Source of the DNA: Treponema sp.
GTDB taxonomy: Bacteria; Spirochaetota; Spirochaetia; Treponematales; Breznakiellaceae
Reading direction: 5' to 3'
Assembly (NCBI GenBank): GCA_031254385.1
Contig: JAIRUO010000234.1
Span: forward strand, 1-5,283
Length of the DNA stretch: 5,283 nucleotides
In this document: one piece after another, positions 1 through 5,230 of the stretch
How positions within the stretch are numbered: the first letter of the stretch is position 1
Layout of the letters: each line of letters opens with the position of its first letter
Position numbers and translations under genes: made by a program
Notes under the pieces: generated by a model
Told to the model about the DNA's origin: nothing
The model's database searches: none
The model's input: the letters and a program-made list of their open reading frames with translations, nothing else

Positions 1-420
1 TTAAATAATAGCAATCTTAGATTTGAAATGCTTAAAGAAAGAATAAAAAGCTTATGTATAACATTTGGAGAATTGATAAAAAGGGAAGGGTGTTTAATAA
101 ATCTGAATAAAGGAAAAGTAAATATATGTACAGGCAAAAATGGCGTATTTTTAATAGGTGAAGCCGCTGGCATGATCAGCCCTAGTTCTTTAGAGGGAAT
201 TAGTTATTCGATGGAAAGCGCAAGCTTATTGGCAGATATTATTAATCGTAATTCGAAAAATATTGGACATAAATATTTTATGAAAACATTAGGTATTAGG
301 ATACGCTTGGTAATCAAAATGCTAAAAAAGCCATTCATGTATAATAAATTATTAAGAAAGTTAGTTATGAAGAGCGGGATAAAAACAATTGACAGCCCAA
401 ACAAGAACGCATACCATTAA
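1..420 (+). CDS. FAD-dependent oxidoreductase, geranylgeranyl-reductase/FixC-like, C-terminal part (5' end outside window)
   Basis: The frame is open from base 1, so this is the last 139 codons of a longer gene; the first ATG, at 28, is internal. About residues 48-77 carry GVFLIGEAAGMISPSSLEG followed by IxYxMxSA. This is the second FAD-contacting motif (G-[DE]-A-A-G...P...GI..A..SA) of the lycopene-cyclase/geranylgeranyl-reductase/FixC group of flavoproteins, which usually run to 350-400 residues. The N-terminal GxGxxG dinucleotide fold would lie upstream of the window. The tail is basic and partly helical, as in clostridial members of this group. Substrate cannot be told from this part. The DNA is strongly AT-rich, with many TTA, ATA and AGA codons, unlike every other gene here. 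The last nine or so codons (about 391-420) look less AT-rich, so the original C-terminus may have been cut and replaced. The family call is firm; the exact role is unknown. Confidence 0.8.
   Translation, partial: LNNSNLRFEMLKERIKSLCITFGELIKREGCLINLNKGKVNICTGKNGVFLIGEAAGMISPSSLEGISYSMESASLLADIINRNSKNIGHKYFMKTLGIRIRLVIKMLKKPFMYNKLLRKLVMKSGIKTIDSPNKNAYH
389..417 (+). promoter_or_regulatory. possible sigma70 promoter ahead of the glycosidase gene
   Basis: A perfect TTGACA at 389-394 is followed after exactly 17 bp by TACCAT at 412-417, which matches TATAAT at 4 of 6 positions. It lies inside the end of the flavoprotein gene and exactly at the composition change. A start site 6-8 bp downstream would fall at or next to the ATG at 425, giving a leaderless or nearly leaderless message. 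That would fit the lack of a Shine-Dalgarno before that ATG. A chance match is quite possible because no other element supports it. Confidence 0.25.
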
Positions 421-424
421 CAAC

Positions 425-2503
425 ATGAATAATACCCAAAAAGCATCTGATGTTTTAATCGACCGCAAGGCGCTGATGAAGCGGCACAGCCCGCATTATA
501 CCAGGCCCGAAATAAACGCGCCTCTTTCGATAGGGAACGGCGGCTTTTGCTATACCGTTGATTTTACCGGCCTCCAAACCTTCAACTCTTCTTATACATT
601 GTTTCCGTTATGCACAATGTCAAACTGGGGCTGGCATTCATATCCCGATCCAAACAGGAACCTTAAAAATCTGCGGCTCACTCCCTTTGATACCTGGGGT
701 AGGGAAGTGGGTTACGCCTTTGATTCAGCAGGCCAGGAAGATTTGTACAATTCACTAAGGCAGAATCCCCACCGTTTTAATCTCGGCGTTTTGGGACTGG
801 ACATCACAGGTGCGGAAATTAACGATTGTACCGACATTAATCAGAGTCTTAACTTGTGGGAAGCTAGCATTAATTCTTCCTTTATGTATAAAGGAGAAAA
901 AATAACAGTAGAAAGTTTTGTTCATTCTGATGAAGATACGGTTTGTGTACGTATCTCTTCCGCTCTTCTTAAAGCGGGCAAACTCGGTATACGCCTTTCA
1001 TTTCCCTATGGCTCGCACGAAAAAAGCGGCTCTGATTTTTCAAAGCCCCATTGCCATAAGACAGAGCCTCAACAGGTAGGCGCATCGCTACTTAATATCA
1101 GGCGTAATCTTAACACAACTAATTATACGGTACAGGTTCTTTTAGACGAAAATACTTCTTTTGAATTTGACAAAGAACATACTTTAGTTTTTAATAGTTC
1201 AAGAGATAGCCTTACCCTGGTCTGCCGCTTTGTTCAGGAATCTCATGATCTCATTGCGCCTAATATTTACGCCCATACTTTTTACGATGAGGCGAAAAGT
1301 CGGACAACGGCATTTTGGGAGCAATACTGGGGCGAAGGCGGGGCCATTGATCTAAGCGATTCCACTTCTCCTGAATCGGCTGAACTGGAACGCCGCATTA
1401 CGCTTTCTCAATATCTAATGGCAATACAGAACAGAAATAATCTGCCGCCCGCAGAAACTGGATTAAGCTTTAATAGCTGGTACGGGAAGTTCCATTTGGA
1501 AATGCACTATTGGCATTCGGCCTGGTTCCCATTATGGAACCGTGCGAAAGAAATGGAAAAGAGCCTTGCATGGTACAAGGCTATCTTAAATGAGGCCCGC
1601 TCGATTGCGGCCTCCCAAGGTTACAGAGGCGCACGCTGGCCCAAGATGTGCGGCCCATTGGGGGACAACAGCCCTTCACCCATTGCCGTACTTCTAGCCT
1701 GGCAGCAGCCCCACCCCATACTGCTTGCAGAACTTTGTTACAGGCAAAATCAGAGCATGGATTTTCTTGAAGAGTACCGTGAAATCATAATCGAAAGCGC
1801 GGAGTTTATGCTTAGCTTTATTCACTGGGACGGCAAGCGTTATGTGCTAGGGCCGCCACTCATCCCTGCTCAGGAACGCTTTGATCCCCGTACTGTCTTA
1901 AACCCCGGCTACGAAACAGAGTATTTCCGCTGGGCCTTTGTCCAGGCCAATGTCTGGCTCAAGCGTTTGGGCAAGAAAGAAAACAGAGATTTTTATGAGG
2001 CCGCACAAAAGCTCGCTGCCCCGGCTATCGTTGACGGGGTGTTTCCTGCCCACGAAAACTGCCCCAACACCCATACGCAAAAACCTTATAACACCGATCA
2101 TCCTTCTATGCTTGGTATGAAGGGACTACTCCCCGGTAACGGTATTGACAGCAAAACAATGAGCGACACCCTTGACTGCGTTTTGAAAAACTGGGATCTG
2201 CCTTCCTTCTGGGGTTGGGATTTCCCCATGATGGCCATGACTGCAGCACGCCTTGGCCGCAGAAAAGACGCGCTGCGTTTCCTCTTGATTGAGACGCCCA
2301 AGAACACCTATATGCCTAACGGCCACAACGCGCAAGGCGACAGACAAGACCTACCCATCTACCTTCCAGGCAACGGCGGCCTGCTCCTTGCCACAGCCAT
2401 GATGGCCGCAGGCTGGGACGGCGATGACCGCTCATTCGCCCCAGGCTTCCCCAATGACGAAACCTTCAGAGTTAGAGCGGAAAATCTGAATAAATATATA
2501 TAG
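425..2503 (+). CDS. GH65-like clan GH-L six-hairpin glycosidase, cytoplasmic, specificity unknown
   Basis: The product is 692 residues from ATG 425. An in-frame TTG at 389 would add 12 residues and overlap the flavoprotein gene. I prefer the ATG because the conserved start of the family (IDRKALMKRH) follows it closely; neither start has a good ribosome site. An N-terminal beta-sandwich opens with PLSIGNGGFCYTVDFTGLQTF-like sequence (about residues 33-53) and PLCTMSNWGWHS (about 61-72). A linker leads to an (alpha/alpha)6 barrel with FHLEMHYWHSAWFPLWNR (about 356-373), GYRGARWPKM (about 399-408) and PPLIPAQERFDP (about 477-488). The Glu of PAQE, about residue 484, sits where GH65 enzymes have their general acid. 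The end, with YLPGNGGLLLATAMMAAGWDG, looks complete. There is no signal peptide, so it should act in the cytoplasm. GH65 members are mostly disaccharide phosphorylases and hydrolases, GH95 members are fucosidases; this subgroup is, to my knowledge, uncharacterised. GC rises from the 5' to the 3' half. Confidence 0.8.
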   Translation: MNNTQKASDVLIDRKALMKRHSPHYTRPEINAPLSIGNGGFCYTVDFTGLQTFNSSYTLFPLCTMSNWGWHSYPDPNRNLKNLRLTPFDTWGREVGYAFDSAGQEDLYNSLRQNPHRFNLGVLGLDITGAEINDCTDINQSLNLWEASINSSFMYKGEKITVESFVHSDEDTVCVRISSALLKAGKLGIRLSFPYGSHEKSGSDFSKPHCHKTEPQQVGASLLNIRRNLNTTNYTVQVLLDENTSFEFDKEHTLVFNSSRDSLTLVCRFVQESHDLIAPNIYAHTFYDEAKSRTTAFWEQYWGEGGAIDLSDSTSPESAELERRITLSQYLMAIQNRNNLPPAETGLSFNSWYGKFHLEMHYWHSAWFPLWNRAKEMEKSLAWYKAILNEARSIAASQGYRGARWPKMCGPLGDNSPSPIAVLLAWQQPHPILLAELCYRQNQSMDFLEEYREIIIESAEFMLSFIHWDGKRYVLGPPLIPAQERFDPRTVLNPGYETEYFRWAFVQANVWLKRLGKKENRDFYEAAQKLAAPAIVDGVFPAHENCPNTHTQKPYNTDHPSMLGMKGLLPGNGIDSKTMSDTLDCVLKNWDLPSFWGWDFPMMAMTAARLGRRKDALRFLLIETPKNTYMPNGHNAQGDRQDLPIYLPGNGGLLLATAMMAAGWDGDDRSFAPGFPNDETFRVRAENLNKYI

Positions 2504-2519
2504 AAGATAAAGAATTTTA

Positions 2520-2623
2520 AACCACGGATTACACGGATTAGCACGGATAAACGCGGATAAGAATAGGAGGGTTATTTTTCTTCAATCCGTGTTATCCGTT
2601 AAAATCCGCGAAAATCCGTGGTT
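2520..2623. repeat. inverted array of ~10-bp ACGGATTA-like units
   Basis: The left arm holds four units at 9-10 bp spacing: ACGGATTA at 2524 and 2533, ACGGATAA at 2543 and GCGGATAA at 2553. The right arm (2584-2623) holds four complementary units, AATCCGTG, TATCCGTT, AATCCGCG and AATCCGTG, so the arms point at each other around a 23-bp spacer. The outermost 11 bp (2520-2530 with 2613-2623) are perfectly complementary, and 2531-2539 matches 2584-2592 over 9 bp. It fills most of the gap between two convergent genes. I recall units of this kind as dispersed, unexplained intergenic repeats in many bacterial genomes; that is memory, not a search. Confidence 0.8.
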
Positions 2624-2632
2624 AATTTTTTT
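2520..2632 (+). terminator. probable intrinsic terminator of the glycosidase gene
   Basis: The 11-bp outer stem (2520-2530 with 2613-2623) is followed two bases later by seven T (2626-2632), 17 bp after the glycosidase stop codon. On the minus strand the same structure is followed only by a mixed TTTAAAATTCTTT stretch, so termination of the opposing operon there would be weaker. The loop is very large (82 nt) unless the internal repeat units also pair, so efficiency is uncertain. Confidence 0.55.
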
Positions 2633-2640
2633 GAAGTTAT

Positions 2641-3540
2641 CTATTCCACTGCAACACGGTAAGTCGCGTTACGGGAAGCGCCCTGGACATTCTGCGAAAT
2701 TATTTCAATTACTGCTTGCCCTCTTGTAAAGCCTATTTCTCCTAGCTCATAAGCGGGATAAAGCGCGTAAATCTGCCTTACCGGAACAAGGCCGTTTCTG
2801 TAAACCATTAACACTCCGTCTCTGGCGGCATAGGTTTCAAAGTTGAGCCTTCCGGTTTCAGAACCGTTGACAGAGCAGATAATTCTAAAAGGCGAAAGCG
2901 AGTTTCTGTTTGTCCCCGGAAAAGTTTCCGACGTTTCCACCAGTATGGTATAACGGCCCTGGCTGATGGTCCTGACCTGGCCTGAGGTCAAATCAATGAT
3001 CCTGCCTTCGGAATTCCTTAGCCTTACCGCTTGAATTATTGGCTGTCTAGAATCGGAAGCCGAGCTTACTATAATGGCTGGATTAATCCAGCGCCTTTCC
3101 TTGCGGTCAAAGAGCGTAAAGTAAACGCCCTTTTTTTCGGACCATCCTGAAATGCCTGCCTCTCCCAGGACATAGCCTGTTTCTATTGTTTCCGTTATCT
3201 GCATAGGCGCGGGACCTGGTTCTTCCGCCATTCGGCTGTAAATGCTGATTATGCCTCCGCCGTGATCAAGGGCGATCCAGGAGCCAAGAGGGGAGGGCAG
3301 CCTGGAAGCGCCGTTATCCTTTCCGCTGTAAAAAAGCAATTCGCCCTGATCAGCCGCCATTACCTGGCCTTCCGCCACAAAGCTTACTCCCAGGACAGGC
3401 TGGCCTTGATCGTTCCATCCAAAGTTCTTGTCCATAATGCCGTTTTCAACCGGCCATTCCATAGCAAAGAGCAAAGAGCAATGAACAATGAACAATGAGC
3501 AGAGTAAGAATCTTTTCTTCCCGCTTTTCACTTTTCTCAT
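2641..3540 (-). CDS. secreted LytM/M23-like protein lacking recognisable zinc ligands
   Basis: From ATG 3540 the product is 299 residues. A TTG at 3594 would add 18 residues and overlap the upstream gene by 20 bp. GTG at 3531 is the other candidate and has AGAGGA 9 nt before it; the sequence does not settle the choice. A basic n-region (MRKVKSGKKRF) and a hydrophobic core (residues 13-26) form a signal peptide, with likely cleavage after LLFA, so the protein is periplasmic or outer-surface. Residues ~30-158 follow the LytM/M23 plan: WPVENG...FGW, GQVMAADQGEL, IALDHGGGIISIYSRM, GYVLGEAGISGW, then GVYFTLFD. The expected metal-binding HxH is replaced by VYF, and the first H...D pair is absent, so it is probably not a peptidase. 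The C-terminal ~140 residues look beta-rich and are not recognised. It is the second gene of an operon, 34 bp after the propeller gene. A role as a non-catalytic cell-wall regulator, in the manner of EnvC-type LytM domains, is inference. Confidence 0.72.
   Translation of the reverse strand: MRKVKSGKKRFLLCSLFIVHCSLLFAMEWPVENGIMDKNFGWNDQGQPVLGVSFVAEGQVMAADQGELLFYSGKDNGASRLPSPLGSWIALDHGGGIISIYSRMAEEPGPAPMQITETIETGYVLGEAGISGWSEKKGVYFTLFDRKERRWINPAIIVSSASDSRQPIIQAVRLRNSEGRIIDLTSGQVRTISQGRYTILVETSETFPGTNRNSLSPFRIICSVNGSETGRLNFETYAARDGVLMVYRNGLVPVRQIYALYPAYELGEIGFTRGQAVIEIISQNVQGASRNATYRVAVE
3463..3504. repeat. six tandem 7-bp ARCAAWG units inside the signal-peptide codons
   Basis: Six contiguous heptamers read on the plus strand: AGCAAAG, AGCAAAG, AGCAATG, AACAATG, AACAATG, AGCAGAG. 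They occupy 42 bp, which is 14 codons on the minus strand. Three units equal 21 bp, so the protein shows a 7-residue period (LCSLFIV then HCSLLFA). The array covers exactly the hydrophobic core of the LytM-like protein's signal peptide and ends at the last residue before the WPVENG domain's own Met codon (3460-3462). Confidence 0.85.
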
Positions 3541-3544
3541 TCCT

Positions 3545-3560
3545 CTTTGTGCCTTTGTGT
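3545..3560. repeat. tandem 8-bp CTTTGTGC/CTTTGTGT repeat
   Basis: Two adjacent octamers, CTTTGTGC (3545-3552) and CTTTGTGT (3553-3560), lie in the gap between the two minus-strand genes, just upstream of the preferred start of the LytM-like gene. If translation began at TTG 3594 they would encode HTKAQR. I recall CACAAAGGCACAAAG-type runs as a common intergenic repeat in many bacteria, which argues that the upstream codons are not real coding sequence. Confidence 0.6.
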
Positions 3561-3574
3561 GATATTCTTCATCT

Positions 3575-4657
3575 TTATTTCTTCCCCAACTCAAAAGAAG
3601 CTAGGCTTAAATCTCCGCCTATATAGAGTCTGGAATTCCTTCTGCCAAGGAAGGCGTTTTCGCTCCTAAAAGGGGCATTGAGTACAATTATATCCGGGAG
3701 CTTAATTCCTATAAGCCTTTTTTTGTTTTCTTCCTGTGATATGACAATAAAAAAGTACTTGTTGTCTCCTGCGTCTAGCGCAATTACTTCACCTTCCAAA
3801 CCTATAAACAAATTGGTTCTGGCTGCAATGGTATAAATGCCTATACCGCCTTCCCTCTCAAATACTATCCTTGAGTCATTGTCAATAAAGCGTATGTGAA
3901 CAGCGCGTCTATATCCGTTGGAAAGGAATTCGTGATAAGCAACTCGATAGCTGTCCCCGGTTCGTTCCAGCATAAGGAAACGCTGGTTGTCTATGCCGGA
4001 GATAACGGCGAATCGTGTCCCGTCCTGCGAAATAGCGCAGCCCAGAATTATAGCAAGCCTGGAACCGCCTGGCTCAAAGGAAAAAACCTGGCTGCCCTGC
4101 GAATCTAAAAGTTCCACAACCCCGTCCAATGTTCCTGCCAGTATGAAACCGGCTGCGGCATCTATGCAGGTAAGCGGCGAAGAAAAATCATAAGTCCACT
4201 GTATATTGCCGCTGTTATCAATTGCGCTGACTGAGTTCTGTTCGTTCCCAATTATGAAGGTACGGTTATCCAGAAATAGCGGATACCCCCTGGGGTTTTC
4301 AATAGTCATTTGTTCCCGGCCTGCCGGATCAAAAACCTGAATGGAAGCGGGCTGTGTATCATATTCTGACCAGCGCTCAGGAGAAAAAGACAGATACCCT
4401 TGTTCCAGTATGCGGTTGTTAATGAATTGCCCTGAATCGCTAATATATCCAAAGCGGTTTCCTAAACGGAATGGAATTAGCGCTGCCGCTTCTGGAGCGC
4501 TTCCGCCCAGGCTAGCCTGGAAATTGGTTTCCAGAGAACTTAGCCAGCGTGGAACCAGTACGGTTTCTTCTGGAACAGGCTGCGCGGCTAATAAGACATA
4601 GGCAAGAAAGACAAGAATCCCTGGAATTAACCAGTATCTTTTTTTATTCTTTGCCAC
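3575..4657 (-). CDS. membrane-anchored beta-propeller-like (PQQ/WD40-type) protein
   Basis: I choose GTG 4657 (360 residues) because GGGGGA lies 4 nt upstream of it; the TTG at 4669 would place that site inside the gene. The N-terminus is basic (MAKNKKRYW) followed by a hydrophobic segment at about residues 8-25 ending LLAAQP, so it is either an anchor or a cleavable signal, with the rest outside the membrane. The body is a run of beta-strand repeats with propeller-like phrases: FGYISDSGQFI (~69-79), VSAIDNSGNIQWTYDF (~143-158), GTLDGVVELLDSQGSQVFSF (~175-194) and AISQDGTRFAVIS (~208-220). About six or seven blades would fit the length. No catalytic motif is seen, so a scaffold or binding role is likely. 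It is the first gene of a two-gene operon with the LytM-like protein, which suggests joint work in the cell envelope. Exact family not recognised. Confidence 0.7.
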   Translation of the reverse strand: MAKNKKRYWLIPGILVFLAYVLLAAQPVPEETVLVPRWLSSLETNFQASLGGSAPEAAALIPFRLGNRFGYISDSGQFINNRILEQGYLSFSPERWSEYDTQPASIQVFDPAGREQMTIENPRGYPLFLDNRTFIIGNEQNSVSAIDNSGNIQWTYDFSSPLTCIDAAAGFILAGTLDGVVELLDSQGSQVFSFEPGGSRLAIILGCAISQDGTRFAVISGIDNQRFLMLERTGDSYRVAYHEFLSNGYRRAVHIRFIDNDSRIVFEREGGIGIYTIAARTNLFIGLEGEVIALDAGDNKYFFIVISQEENKKRLIGIKLPDIIVLNAPFRSENAFLGRRNSRLYIGGDLSLASFELGKK

Positions 4658-4688
4658 ACATTCCCCCAAAATATGGTATGTTTATAGT
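4658..4688. promoter_or_regulatory. divergent promoter region between the envelope operon and cdd
   Basis: This short AT-rich gap must hold the start signals for both directions unless they lie inside the genes. On the plus strand TATAGT (4683-4688) matches the -10 consensus at 5 of 6 positions; no good -35 lies 17 bp upstream. A start 6-8 bp after it, near 4695, would place ATG 4689 outside the message and leave a leader of about 140 nt before ATG 4836. The sequence also contains a direct repeat GTATG...GTATG with 11-bp spacing (4676 and 4687), of a size that could bind a regulator. On the minus strand only weak candidates are seen. Confidence 0.4.
4661..4667 (-). promoter_or_regulatory. ribosome binding site deciding the propeller gene's start
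   Basis: Read on the minus strand this is GGGGGAA, with GGGGGA ending 4 nt before GTG 4657. No comparable site precedes the longer TTG start at 4669, so the site favours the shorter protein. Confidence 0.5.
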
Positions 4689-4716
4689 ATGAACAAAAAC
4701 GCAAATAGTATCAACA

Positions 4717-4739
4717 ACCCTGCCGCAGAGCAGCAGGGT
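4717..4739 (+). other. 7-bp stem-loop in the cdd leader
   Basis: ACCCTGC (4717-4723) pairs perfectly with GCAGGGT (4733-4739) around a 9-nt loop. It is the first of the foldable segments between the probable promoter and the cytidine deaminase domain. No run of T follows, so it is not a simple terminator. Confidence 0.4.
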
Positions 4740-4766
4740 ATGTTGTCCTCTAAAGGTATTGGACTC

Positions 4767-4814
4767 GGGTTTAATACCTCCATGAGTGCCCCAGAGGGGC
4801 AAGGTATTAAACCC
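4767..4814. repeat. 48-nt nested palindrome in the cdd leader
   Basis: GGGTTTAATACCT (4767-4779) is perfectly complementary to AGGTATTAAACCC (4802-4814), 13 bp. Inside it TGCCCC (4787-4792) pairs with GGGGCA (4796-4801) around an AGA loop, leaving a 7-nt bulge (4780-4786) on one side only. A third copy of one arm, AGGTATT at 4754-4760, could instead pair with AATACCT at 4773-4779, so two folds exclude each other. It may be an RNA regulatory structure or a small dispersed palindromic element inserted before cdd. Confidence 0.7.
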
Positions 4815-4835
4815 TCGCCACGGATCAATATCAAT

Positions 4836-5228
4836 ATGGATGAGCTTTTTAGTCTGGCCCGGAAGGCTGCTAATAACGCCTATGCGCCATATTCAAAGTT
4901 CAGGGTAGGCGCAGCCCTTCTTGCCGAAGACGGCACAATCATTACCGGCTGCAATGTAGAAAACCGCTCCTTTGGGCTTACCATCTGCGCGGAACGGACA
5001 GCCGTAACCAAAGCCATAAGCGAAGGCCGCCGATCTCTTAAGGCCCTGGCAATCTCCACGCCCGATTCCTCGACCCCAGTCGGCCCTTGCGGCGCATGCA
5101 GCCAAGTCTTAAGCGAGTTCATGCCCGCTGATGCCCCGGTGCGCTTCGGCGGCAATACGCCTGAACGGGTAAACACCACTATTGGCGAGTTAATTCCGTT
5201 TGATTCGCTGCATGAGCTTGGGAGTTAA
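4836..5228 (+). CDS. cdd: cytidine deaminase, homotetrameric type
   Basis: This enzyme hydrolyses cytidine and deoxycytidine to uridine and deoxyuridine in pyrimidine salvage, in the cytoplasm, with one zinc per subunit. From ATG 4836 the product is 130 residues, the usual size of the tetrameric class, and begins right at the domain (MDELFSLARKAANNAYAPYS). NVENRSFGLTICAERTA (about 42-58) contains the substrate-binding NxE and the C-A-E motif with catalytic Glu and one zinc Cys. PCGACSQVLSEF (about 85-96) supplies the other two zinc Cys. The Arg usually following the last Cys (PCGACRQ) is Ser here. An in-frame ATG at 4689 would add 49 low-complexity residues encoded by hairpin-rich DNA and has no ribosome site; I regard that stretch as leader, though 4836 also lacks a strong site. 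The next gene starts 2 bp after the stop, so the two are probably one operon. Confidence 0.92.
   Translation: MDELFSLARKAANNAYAPYSKFRVGAALLAEDGTIITGCNVENRSFGLTICAERTAVTKAISEGRRSLKALAISTPDSSTPVGPCGACSQVLSEFMPADAPVRFGGNTPERVNTTIGELIPFDSLHELGS
5220..5224 (+). promoter_or_regulatory. ribosome binding site for the gene after cdd
   Basis: GGGAG within the last codons of cdd lies 6 nt before ATG 5231. It is the clearest plus-strand ribosome site in the window and supports the truncated downstream gene being real and cotranscribed with cdd. Confidence 0.6.
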
Positions 5229-5230
5229 GT

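Noticed and set aside
1898..2544. Several minus-strand open frames of 60-73 codons over the glycosidase 3' half
   Set aside because: They overlap conserved glycosidase coding sequence, lack ribosome sites and show no recognisable motifs.
2520..2623. CRISPR array suggested by repeated CGGAT units
   Set aside because: Units are only ~10 bp with no unique spacers of 30 bp or so, the two halves are inverted, and no cas gene is present.
3478..3500. Lipoprotein signal (Cys residues in the signal peptide of the LytM-like protein)
   Set aside because: The candidate Cys are preceded by IVH or FLL inside the hydrophobic core rather than by a small residue at -1, so a lipobox is not supported; ordinary cleavage after LLFA is likelier.
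3541..3594. Extra 18 N-terminal residues of the LytM-like protein from TTG 3594
   Set aside because: They would be encoded by the CTTTGTG repeat, would put charged residues ahead of an already complete signal peptide, overlap the upstream gene and lack a ribosome site.
4689..4835. 49-residue N-terminal extension of cytidine deaminase as genuine coding sequence
   Set aside because: No ribosome site precedes ATG 4689, a -10-like element abuts it, the residues are low complexity and the DNA is dominated by palindromes; kept only as an alternative.
4880..5179. Minus-strand 99-codon open frame opposite cdd
   Set aside because: It lies wholly antisense to a well-supported cytidine deaminase; its sequence has no recognisable domain and is explained by the codon pattern of cdd.
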